Source: Rhodanobacter panaciterrae (GTDB taxonomy: Bacteria; Pseudomonadota; Gammaproteobacteria; Xanthomonadales; Rhodanobacteraceae). Taken from it: a stretch of DNA of 64,000 nucleotides. The stretch's first letter is position 1; the number at the start of each line of letters is the position of its first letter. Where the stretch lies: NCBI RefSeq assembly GCF_014651895.1, contig NZ_BMXT01000001.1:992001-1056000 (forward strand), in the 5' to 3' direction. The notes under the pieces are model-generated. The model saw nothing but the letters and a program-made list of their open reading frames with translations. It searched no databases and was not told where the DNA came from. Shown one piece after another: positions 7,189 to 14,817 of this stretch. The translations under genes and the position numbers were made by a program.

Positions 7189-9417
7189 TTACTCTCCCGG
7201 GCGATAGACCCGCTCGGTATGTCCCTTGAGCTGCTCGGGCCAGAAGTAGACCGTGCGCAGGTTGCCCGTGGTATAGCGTTCGGCCTCGTCGTTGAAATGT
7301 TTTGAATCCGGGTGGCCGCTCTCGCCGCCGGCGGTGATCGCGCGGGCGCGGACCTTGGGGCCGAATTCGACGACCGCTACGAAGCTGTTGCCGCTGGTGC
7401 CGTAGTAGCGCTTCGTGCCCGGCCAGCGATGCGCGCCGAATGAGGCGAGCGAGCCCCAGCGTGACGAGGTGAACGGCACCGGGATGCTGGGCTTGGCATC
7501 GTCGAACGGCTGCACCAGGTCACCGTTGATGCGCTGGTAACGATTGATCTCGCCCCACGGCACGCCCCAGCTGCCGAAATCCTTTTCCAGCCGGTCGGAC
7601 GCCTCGACCAGCGCAGCCAAGCGCGCCTTCGCACCGGCTTTCTCGGCCATGACGTCATAGATCGACAGGCCTTCGGCGGTATCGGCCTTGTTGACCTTGT
7701 CCCACAGGATGTCGCCCCAGAACACCGCGAGCGAGGTCGGCATCGAGGCGATGCCCCAGCGATAGTCCCAGTGGCGCAGCAACGCGATCTGGCCGGCGAG
7801 TTTGGTTTTGAGCGGATCGTTGGCCGGCAGCGCGTCGTAGTCGGCCACGAGGATCGGAATCTGTCGTGCAAAAGCCGGCAGGTAGGAATCGAACGCGGCG
7901 GTGATCAGCGACGGCAGCGTGAAGTCTTGCTGGCCGGTCAACACGCGGGTGGCGTGCAGTCCGCGCGGATTCTCGCCAGCGCGGTCCATGTAGCGCGGGT
8001 AATCCGTGCGCTTCGGGCTGTCGGGGCCGGCAGCGGAATACGGCCAGTCATTGGTGTTGAAGATCCAGCCGTTCGGCGGATTGAGCAGGTGTGGCGCGGC
8101 GTCGAGCGGCAGCAGGCCCTGCCAGTCGGTGGCCGGATCGCTGCCGTCGACCGGCTTCGTATAGTCGAAGCGGTCGTCGCGCTTGGGGATGAACTGCGGA
8201 TGCAGATAGGCGATCTCGCCCTTGTCGTCGGCGAAGATCGTGTTGTTCGACGAGTTCGCTTTCAACTCGGCGACCTTCATGTAGCTGGCGTAATCGCTGG
8301 CCTTGGTGCGCAGCCAGCTCTGTTCGAGCGCTTCCATCGGCTTGTTCATCAGCGCGGTGGCGATCCACTTGCCATCCAGCGCACGCACGATCGGACCGTG
8401 ATGCGTGGCGTAGGTGGTGAAGCTGCGCTCGGCCATCGAGCCGTCCTTCGCGCGATAGGGCACGTTGACGGTGCGCGTGGTGACCGGGCGCAGTGCCTGG
8501 CCGTAGCGATAGAACAGCTTGCCGTCCTGGTGCACGATCGTCTCGGCGAACTCGTCGACCGCGTCGAGGCCGGTCGACGTGTGCATCCAGCCGATGTGGT
8601 GGTTGAAGCCCTGGTAGATGAAGAACTGGCCCCAGGTGACCGCGCCATAGACATCCAGCCCGGCGTCGCTGGTCATCTGCAATTCCGAGCGGAAGAAGAA
8701 CGAGGTGTGCGGATTGATCAGCAGCAGCGCATGACCGTCGGCGCTGAGCTTGGGCGCGATCGCGATGCCGTTCGATCCGGTCGGTTCCTGCCAGCTCGAC
8801 GGCGGTGCGACCCGTGCCAGCGCCAGAGGGTTATGTCCGTAGAAGGCTTCGAGCCGGTCCAGCGACACGTCTTCGATATCACCGCCGATACTGCCTTCGC
8901 TGAAGCTCAGCGCCATCCACGGTTCGAAATGCGTGATGACGCGCGGATGCACGTCCGGATGCGTGGCGAGGTAATAGTTGAGCCCATCGGCCCAGCTGTT
9001 CATCAGCGCCTGCAGCCAGCTCGGGCTCTTCGCGTAGAGCGCCTTCAACACGACCGGGTCGATGAACAGTTTCATCCGCAGGTCCTGCCAGATCGCGGAT
9101 TCACCCTCGGCCTCGGCGAGCCGACCCATCGCATTGAGGTAGTTGGTCTCGACCCGGTTGAAGTCGTCCTCAGCCTGCGCATAGGCCATGCCGAACACCG
9201 CGTCGGCATCGGTCTTGCCGTGCACGTGCGCGATGCCCCAATCGTCGCGGGTGATCGTGACGGCCTGTGCCTCGTGCTGCCAGCGCGCTTCGTCCGACGT
9301 GCGCGCCTGAACAGTGGCGATCAGGCACAACGCGAGCAGCGTCGCCGCGGTCAGCAGACGCGCCACACCGCAGGCATGGGTCAGACGGAACAGATTTTTC
9401 GTGGTGTGTGCCAGCAT
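7189..9417 (-). CDS. Penicillin acylase family amidohydrolase, possibly AHL acylase
   Basis: A 742-residue secreted Ntn-hydrolase precursor. A hydrophobic signal peptide (about residues 20-38) is followed by the alpha-chain domain. TGSNGIAIAP at 213-222 marks the autoproteolytic cleavage, with Ser215 becoming the N-terminal nucleophile of the beta chain. Downstream PHTSFFF and QGFNHHIGWMHT fit the beta-chain active-site region. Length and architecture match both penicillin acylases and PvdQ/QuiP-type acyl-homoserine-lactone acylases, and the substrate cannot be settled here. The start has a strong AAGGGGG ribosome site. An exported alpha/beta hydrolase lies upstream on the same strand. Confidence 0.88.
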   Translation of the reverse strand: MLAHTTKNLFRLTHACGVARLLTAATLLALCLIATVQARTSDEARWQHEAQAVTITRDDWGIAHVHGKTDADAVFGMAYAQAEDDFNRVETNYLNAMGRLAEAEGESAIWQDLRMKLFIDPVVLKALYAKSPSWLQALMNSWADGLNYYLATHPDVHPRVITHFEPWMALSFSEGSIGGDIEDVSLDRLEAFYGHNPLALARVAPPSSWQEPTGSNGIAIAPKLSADGHALLLINPHTSFFFRSELQMTSDAGLDVYGAVTWGQFFIYQGFNHHIGWMHTSTGLDAVDEFAETIVHQDGKLFYRYGQALRPVTTRTVNVPYRAKDGSMAERSFTTYATHHGPIVRALDGKWIATALMNKPMEALEQSWLRTKASDYASYMKVAELKANSSNNTIFADDKGEIAYLHPQFIPKRDDRFDYTKPVDGSDPATDWQGLLPLDAAPHLLNPPNGWIFNTNDWPYSAAGPDSPKRTDYPRYMDRAGENPRGLHATRVLTGQQDFTLPSLITAAFDSYLPAFARQIPILVADYDALPANDPLKTKLAGQIALLRHWDYRWGIASMPTSLAVFWGDILWDKVNKADTAEGLSIYDVMAEKAGAKARLAALVEASDRLEKDFGSWGVPWGEINRYQRINGDLVQPFDDAKPSIPVPFTSSRWGSLASFGAHRWPGTKRYYGTSGNSFVAVVEFGPKVRARAITAGGESGHPDSKHFNDEAERYTTGNLRTVYFWPEQLKGHTERVYRPGE

Positions 9418-9583
9418 CGGTGCCCCCTTTCAGATGCGGTTGCTACCGCCACTTTGCCGGGGCGTTGAGCAACGAGCCACGGGCGCCACGAATTGTCCAT
9501 CGGGCACCACGCGAATCTGGCAACACTAGCAGGGGCAGCGTCTGGTCTGTCGCATCGGCGTTTCCAGATCCAGCACGGCGCAA

Positions 9584-10495
9584 CTATTTCAATCCAATCG
9601 TATGCAAGAACGAATCGACCGCATCGGTATAGCTGCCGGGCGTGCCGAGTTGCTGGTTGATTTCCATATGCGTCTTGTCGACCGGCAGGACCGTGGCGCG
9701 GCTGCCCAGCGCGATGGCTTTGGCGGCAAACGCGTCGGCCTGGGGACAGGAGTTGCTGCGTCGACTCGAACAAACCAGCAACATCGGTATCGATGCGCGG
9801 CTCACGCGCAGGGTGGGCGAGGCTTCGCGCCAGAGATCCTGATCGGCATGGAACACGCGATCGTAAAGACCAAGGTGATGCGACTGCATGAGCAGGACGA
9901 CGTTGTACGCCGCGCTGTCCAATGACACTGTGCCGAGCCAAGGTCGGGCACCCTGGTGCGTCGCGATGGCTGGGTCGGCGCTCAGCAGCGATACCAGATG
10001 GGCGCCGGCGGAATGTCCGATGAGTACGAACCGGGCCGGGTCCGCCCCCCAGCGATTGGCATGGCTCTGGGCAAAGGCCAGTGCCCTGGCGACATCGTCG
10101 GCCTGCTCGACAGGGTTGGCCGATGGCGACAGGCGATAGTTGGTCGACATCACGATGTAGCCCGCGGGCAGCCAGTGCGCCACCTTGTTGCTGACCACGC
10201 CGCTCGAATCCTTGTCGCCAAACATCCAGGCGCCACCATGAACCATGAAGATGACCGGAGCATGCTCGGCATGCGGCGGCAGATAGACGTCCAGACGTTG
10301 CGCTGGATCGGGTCCATAGGCGATGTCGCGTTCGACCCGCATGTCGGCCGGCAACGGCATGGCGTGACTTGCGGCGGCGATGCGACGCTGGGCGGGCCCC
10401 TCGCGCAGGGACTGGCCGATCGCATGGCCGGGCGTTACCAGTAGCATGCCGAGCAGAAGGGTGGCGACGCACTTTGCTGCAGTCGATGCTTGCAT
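9584..10495 (-). CDS. Secreted alpha/beta hydrolase (esterase/lipase type)
   Basis: A 303-residue protein starting at MQASTAAKC with a signal peptide ending near HAIGQ. HGGAW is the oxyanion-hole motif of the hormone-sensitive lipase/carboxylesterase group, and GHSAGA holds the nucleophilic serine. A C-terminal DKTHMEIN contains the probable catalytic histidine. The chosen start lies 8 bases after GGAG, whereas the longer upstream frame lacks signal-peptide character. It lies 166 bases upstream of the acylase on the same strand, so a shared role in degrading amides or esters is possible but unproven. Confidence 0.82.
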   Translation of the reverse strand: MQASTAAKCVATLLLGMLLVTPGHAIGQSLREGPAQRRIAAASHAMPLPADMRVERDIAYGPDPAQRLDVYLPPHAEHAPVIFMVHGGAWMFGDKDSSGVVSNKVAHWLPAGYIVMSTNYRLSPSANPVEQADDVARALAFAQSHANRWGADPARFVLIGHSAGAHLVSLLSADPAIATHQGARPWLGTVSLDSAAYNVVLLMQSHHLGLYDRVFHADQDLWREASPTLRVSRASIPMLLVCSSRRSNSCPQADAFAAKAIALGSRATVLPVDKTHMEINQQLGTPGSYTDAVDSFLHTIGLK

Positions 10496-10613
10496 GGGAA
10501 ACTCCGTTCGGGATATTTGATGCCGGCTATCCGCCATTGCAGCGTTGATGTGCTTCAACGCTTGATGTCCCGACCGGATGACAGCGGGACAGCGACGACA
10601 GGAGTCGGGGGAC

Positions 10614-10934
10614 ATGGGAACGATGATTCATCGCATGATCGGCGGCGTGGTGGTGCTGGCCTGGCTATGGATGGTGTGCCACCTGCAGCGCTGGGCTCCT
10701 GCGCTGGATGTCGCGGCGTCTTCCAGTATCGGGCGCGCGGGCAGTGGTGCCGACTACGTGCTGTTCCTGCCGTTGCTCGCGGCGACCTTGCTGATCTTTC
10801 CCGATTTCTTTGTGGATCGCTTCAGCCCTTCCTCCGAACTGACCAACGAGCCGTTGCTCGGTGCGGGTTTCTGGCGGTTCTTCGGTTATTTCGCGCTGCT
10901 GGTGAGCTGGGCATTGCTGCAGCTTTTTCGCTGA
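10614..10934 (+). CDS. Small two-helix membrane protein, unknown
   Basis: A 106-residue protein with one hydrophobic helix at the N-terminus (MIGGVVVLAWLWMVCHL), a second in the middle (YVLFLPLLAATLLIFPDFF) and a third hydrophobic run at the C-terminus (FFGYFALLVSWALLQLF). ATG 10614 follows GGAGTCGGGGGAC, which can serve as ribosome site. The gene is divergent from the alpha/beta hydrolase and heads a run of four same-strand genes. It is not recognised as a known family. Confidence 0.6.
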   Translation: MGTMIHRMIGGVVVLAWLWMVCHLQRWAPALDVAASSSIGRAGSGADYVLFLPLLAATLLIFPDFFVDRFSPSSELTNEPLLGAGFWRFFGYFALLVSWALLQLFR

Positions 10935-10961
10935 TGTTCTGTGCAAAAGATGGAGGACATA

Positions 10962-11141
10962 ATGATTGCGATATGGATGGCCGCTTTGGTGTTCGCTGGC
11001 AGCACGCCGGCGCAGACGGTTCCCAAGCAATATGAGGTGAAGCATTTTTTCGTGACACCACGTGCGGCAACAGGTCGGTCGTTGGACCTGAATGCCGATG
11101 CCAGTGATGGCGCCCATATATACGTAACGGCCACGCCATGA
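10962..11141 (+). CDS. Small exported peptide, unknown
   Basis: A 59-residue open frame. Its ATG sits 4 bases after a perfect GGAGGA, and its stop overlaps the next gene's start as ATGA, both signs of real translation. The first 18 residues (MIAIWMAALVFAGSTPAQ) look like a signal peptide. The mature 41 residues show no known motif. Translational coupling to the DUF1697 gene is likely. Too short for confident family assignment. Confidence 0.5.
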   Translation: MIAIWMAALVFAGSTPAQTVPKQYEVKHFFVTPRAATGRSLDLNADASDGAHIYVTATP

Positions 11142-11659
11142 CCAGCTATGTCGCGCTGTTGCGTGCCGTCAACGTGGGTGGTACCGGCAAGTTGCCGATG
11201 AGCGAACTCAAGGCCATGTGCGAGGCGGCCGGCTTTGAAGACGTGCGCACGTATATCGCCAGTGGCAACGTCGTGTTCACCAGCAAGCTGGCCGAAAAGG
11301 CGGTGAAGCGGGCGCTTGAGCAGCGGCTGCGGGATTACGCGGGGAAACCGGTCGGTGTGATGGTGCGCAGCGCGGCTGAAATGGCGGCGGTGCTGTCGGC
11401 CAATCCTTTTGCCGAAGCGGCGGGCAATCGCACGGTGGCTATTTTCCTGGACGCGCCTCCACCGGCGACGGCCTTGCACGATGTCACCGGTGCGAAGGGC
11501 GAGCAGCTTGCGCTGGGGCGACGCGAAATCTACGTGCATTACGGCGATGGCATGGCCGACTCGCGCCTGAAGATTCCGGTTGCGAAATCGGGTACGGCGC
11601 GCAACATGAACACGATTGCCAGGCTGGCCGATATGGCTGCCGGTCGCGGCAAGGCATGA
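11138..11659 (+). CDS. DUF1697 domain protein
   Basis: A 173-residue cytosolic protein with the DUF1697 signature: YVALLRAVNVGGTGKLPMSELKA near the start, then YIASGNVVF, and a late VPVAKSGTARNMNTIARL-like end (here IPVAKSGTARNMNTI). The family is widespread and functionally uncharacterised. The start overlaps the upstream small peptide gene by 4 bases (ATGA). Confidence 0.85.
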   Translation: MTSYVALLRAVNVGGTGKLPMSELKAMCEAAGFEDVRTYIASGNVVFTSKLAEKAVKRALEQRLRDYAGKPVGVMVRSAAEMAAVLSANPFAEAAGNRTVAIFLDAPPPATALHDVTGAKGEQLALGRREIYVHYGDGMADSRLKIPVAKSGTARNMNTIARLADMAAGRGKA

Positions 11660-11687
11660 TTCCGCATATCAGCCAGGAAACGAGTCC

Positions 11688-12353
11688 ATGAAGATCCTGA
11701 TTTTTGGTGCCACCGGCATGGTCGGTCAGGGCGCGTTGCGCGAATGCCTGCTCGCTGATGACGTGACCTTGGTGCAGACGGTCGGACGCACTGCGACCGG
11801 CCAGCAGCATCCGAAGCTGATGGAGTTGGTGCATCGGGACCTGTTCGATTACGCCGGCGTCGAAGCCGAACTGGAAAACTTTGATGCCTGCTTCTTCTGC
11901 ATTGGCGTGACCTCGTCCGGCATGGACGAGGCGCAGTACACGCGACTCACGCATGACCTCACCTTGGCGGCGGCACAGGTGCTGGCGCGGTTGAATCCGC
12001 CGATGACCTTTGTCTATGTTTCCGGTGCCGGCGCGGACAGCAGCGAAACCAGCAAGACCATGTGGGCGCGCGCGCGCGGACGGCTGGAGAACGCTCTGCA
12101 GCGATTGCCGTTCAAGGCGGTGTACGTGTTCCGCCCCGGCATCATCCAGCCACTGCACGGCATCCGTTCGAAGACCGGTTCGTATCGCTGGTTCTACACG
12201 CTGACCCGGCCGTTACTGCCGGTGTTGCGCGCGTTGATGCCGAATACCGTGCTGAGCACCGAGATCGTCGGCCGCGCGATGCTAGCGGTCGCGAGGCACG
12301 GTGCGCCGAAGGCGGTGCTCGAAGCGGCGGATATCAGCGCGCTGGGCCGATGA
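11688..12353 (+). CDS. NAD(P)-binding Rossmann-fold epimerase/SDR-like protein
   Basis: A 221-residue protein opening with MKILIFGATGMVGQGALREC, a typical extended-SDR dinucleotide-binding motif (GATGxxG). VYVSGAGADSS stands where NAD-dependent epimerases have the catalytic Ser/Thr, but the canonical YxxxK is not present, so it belongs to the atypical SDR group seen in many proteobacteria. AGGAAA precedes the start. It follows the DUF1697 gene by 28 bases and is probably in the same operon. Substrate unknown. Confidence 0.75.
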   Translation: MKILIFGATGMVGQGALRECLLADDVTLVQTVGRTATGQQHPKLMELVHRDLFDYAGVEAELENFDACFFCIGVTSSGMDEAQYTRLTHDLTLAAAQVLARLNPPMTFVYVSGAGADSSETSKTMWARARGRLENALQRLPFKAVYVFRPGIIQPLHGIRSKTGSYRWFYTLTRPLLPVLRALMPNTVLSTEIVGRAMLAVARHGAPKAVLEAADISALGR

Positions 12354-12567
12354 TCCATCGACCCAGCACCGCTCCTGCTGCAGCACGACGAACGTCTTGA
12401 AGCCGCCGTAAAACATCTGCTTGAGCCAATGGCTTGGGTTGCTGTCGTACTGTGGAGGATGATCGGCGCGTGTCGTGGCGCCGCGTACGTGCTGTGAGGA
12501 ACCGCGGTGCTTCATCTACATCAAATGGCTGCGTGAGAGGCGGTGCCGGGTTATCCAGGTAGCTGAC

Positions 12568-13452
12568 ATGGTTCAAGCAACTTCGCTCATTGATGCGGGT
12601 GCGCGGCGTACCGCCTTTGTCATGGCTGGTGGTGGCAGCCTGGGCGCGGTCGAGGTGGGCATGTTGCAGGCCTTGCTCGACTGGGGCGAGACACCGGCCT
12701 TCATGGTGGGCGCATCCGCGGGTGCGATCAACACAGCCTACTTTGCCGGCGATCCGACACCTGCCGGTGCCCGCGAGCTGGAGCGCATCTGGTGTGTGCT
12801 GAAACGGCGTGATGTGTTTCCGTTCAATCTGGGCAGCGTGGTGCGCTTGTTGCGTCATCGCGACCATCTGGTGGATTCCGATGGCTTGCGGCGCCTGCTC
12901 GAACGGTATCTGCACTACCGACGGATTGAAGATGCCGCCGTGCCGATTCACCTGGTCGCTTCGGACATGCTGACCGGGCAGGAGGTGCTGTTGTCGGCCG
13001 GTTCGGTGGTCGACGCGGTGCTGGCCAGTGCGGCCATTCCCGGCGTGTATCCGCCAGTGCAGATCGGCGGACGCTTGCTGATTGACGGTGGTGTGGCCAA
13101 CAACACGCCGATCTCGGTGGCGATCGGCCTCGGCGCCACGCGGGTCATCGTGCTGCCCACCGGGTTTGCCTGCGCACTCGACAAGGCGCCGACAGGTGCG
13201 ATTGCGCGAGCAATGCACGCACTCAGTCTGCTGGTAGCTCGCCAGCTGGTGCAGGATGCCGATCGTCTTGCGCAAGGTGCGGTCGAGCTGCGCATCGTGC
13301 CCAGCCTGTGCCCGCTCGACATATCGCCCTACGACTACTCCGCGGCGGCGGCACTGATCGCCCGCGCGAAAGCGGGTACCCGTCGCTGGCTCGAACAGGG
13401 CGGGCTCGATCGCGCGGGTACGCCGGCGCAATTGCGCGAGCATCACGACTGA
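12568..13452 (+). CDS. Patatin-like phospholipase family protein
   Basis: A 294-residue protein with the complete patatin catalytic apparatus: the glycine-rich oxyanion motif GGGSLGA (21-27), GASAG with nucleophile Ser50, and the DGG triplet with catalytic Asp173. It has the short form of the family without a signal peptide, like RssA/YchK-type bacterial patatins. Expected activity is acyl-ester hydrolysis of phospholipids or other lipids. ATG 12568 is preceded by AGGT 7 bases upstream. The longer open frame from 12475 adds an uncharacteristic Cys/Arg-rich leader. Confidence 0.88.
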   Translation: MVQATSLIDAGARRTAFVMAGGGSLGAVEVGMLQALLDWGETPAFMVGASAGAINTAYFAGDPTPAGARELERIWCVLKRRDVFPFNLGSVVRLLRHRDHLVDSDGLRRLLERYLHYRRIEDAAVPIHLVASDMLTGQEVLLSAGSVVDAVLASAAIPGVYPPVQIGGRLLIDGGVANNTPISVAIGLGATRVIVLPTGFACALDKAPTGAIARAMHALSLLVARQLVQDADRLAQGAVELRIVPSLCPLDISPYDYSAAAALIARAKAGTRRWLEQGGLDRAGTPAQLREHHD

Positions 13453-13979
13453 CCAGATCGATCGCACGCTGGCGAGTGTGCGTGTCGGCAGAGCTACAGA
13501 GACATCGGATGTCCCTGCAGCAGCCGTTCGATGTGATCAGGTACCGGTGCCTGCCGACGGTGGCTTTGGGAACCCCATCCGTGTTGCGGATGATCAGGTG
13601 CAGGTGACCATCAGCTGCTGCATCGCAGCTGGCAGACATGAGGCACTTTCAGGAGCGAGTGCGGACAGGGAGCAGGGTGCGCGTTGCGGGCTGCCCGTGC
13701 CGCGAAAAAGTGGTACACCCGTCCTTTTGACCCACGTGGCAGGGGTTACCCTGCGTCGACAGGGCGTGAGCTGTTTGGCCATCCATTGCGTGACAAGGAG
13801 TGGGAGAGCGCTGCGGACCAGGCAAAGCGCAGCTGCCACCACGGACCACCTCAACAGCCACGAATCCAGGGATTTCGGCATCGCATCGCGATGTCGGGTA
13901 CGACCGGTAGCAGGTGTTTTCTGTACCGGCGAAGCGAAGCAGTAACCAACCGAACCGCCCAACTCTGAGGAAAATCCTG
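13453..13979. other. 527-bp region without a recognisable gene
   Basis: Open frames on both strands here have no plausible ribosome sites, motifs or protein-like composition. A TTGACC at 13727-13732 lies between imperfect inverted arms GGTACACCC (13712-13720) and GGGGTTACC (13742-13750), with CCACGTGG at 13732-13739 near the centre. This could be a regulator site for the downstream gene, but no good -10 box is placed at normal spacing. The region may instead hold a decayed gene or an RNA. Confidence 0.45.
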
Positions 13980-14762
13980 ATGAACAACCACAACCGTTTC
14001 GAACGTAGCGGCCCGCTGACTGAACTGACCAGCTATCCACAATGGGCTCAGGACATGGTGGCTGATTGCGAAAGCGCCAAACAGGGCGTCGTGAACCATG
14101 AGATGTGGGACCTGATGCGGGCAGCCAGCCTTGATCCGGTGTCCACGGCCAATTTCATGATGGGCATCTGGCCGGTCATCGAGCGCTTCCCGGCCTACAT
14201 GGCGTTGAGCCTGCTCAAGACCCGTTTTGGTCGCAGTCCCGGCGACAATCTCGCGCGACGCTGGTTGGTACGAAATATCCGCGTCGAACAGAATCATGCC
14301 GAATATTGGCTCAACTGGGCCGAAGGCGCAGGTGTGGAGCGTGACGCGGTGCTGCACGGTCGGGCTCCGCATGGCACGGGAACACTGGCCAGCTGGTGTG
14401 AGGAGATCTGCACCAATGGCTCACTTGCCGCCAGCATCGCCGCCACCAACTATGCCGTCGAGGGCGCCACTGGCGAGTGGTCGCAAAAGGTTTTTGAGAG
14501 TAAAACCTATGCCGACAGTTTCCCGTCACAGGTCAGGGTGGGCAGCTTGCGATGGTTGCAACTGCATGCCGCGTATGACGACACCCATCCGTGGGAAGCC
14601 TTGGAGATCGTCTGCACCTTGATGGGGACAGCGCCATCTGCCGAAGAGGTGGCGCATGTCGGGGATTGCATCAAGCGAAGCTATGTAAGCATGCGCATCA
14701 GCATGGATCGCTGCATTGAAACGCAGCACGAGTTTGAGGTGATAAGCGAAGCCGCTGCCTGA
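13980..14762 (+). CDS. TenA/heme-oxygenase-fold protein (iron-containing redox enzyme-like)
   Basis: A 260-residue mostly helical protein. NIRVEQNHAEYWLNWAEGAG supplies the E-x2-H type metal-ligand helix, and WLQLHAAYDDTHPWEALEI supplies a second His/Asp/Glu helix. This is the pattern of the TenA/PqqC/CADD heme-oxygenase-like superfamily, some of which are diiron oxidases. AGGAAA precedes the ATG at 13980. It sits alone between a 527-bp gap and a cyclic-di-GMP enzyme gene 55 bases downstream. It could be enzyme or sensor; which one is not clear. Confidence 0.65.
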   Translation: MNNHNRFERSGPLTELTSYPQWAQDMVADCESAKQGVVNHEMWDLMRAASLDPVSTANFMMGIWPVIERFPAYMALSLLKTRFGRSPGDNLARRWLVRNIRVEQNHAEYWLNWAEGAGVERDAVLHGRAPHGTGTLASWCEEICTNGSLAASIAATNYAVEGATGEWSQKVFESKTYADSFPSQVRVGSLRWLQLHAAYDDTHPWEALEIVCTLMGTAPSAEEVAHVGDCIKRSYVSMRISMDRCIETQHEFEVISEAAA

Positions 14763-14817
14763 AGGAACGGGACACGGCTGCGGCAAAATGCGACGATAGG
14801 TCCATGACGTATAGGTC

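Noticed and set aside
7771-9468. A 565-codon forward frame opposite the acylase gene
   Set aside because: It is a complement of the acylase codons with no ribosome site or family motif. The reverse-strand gene has a signal peptide and catalytic motifs.
13478-13945. Open frames in the 527-bp gap before the TenA-like gene
   Set aside because: No ribosome site, no motif, and overlapping frames on both strands are equally open, so no coding call is justified.
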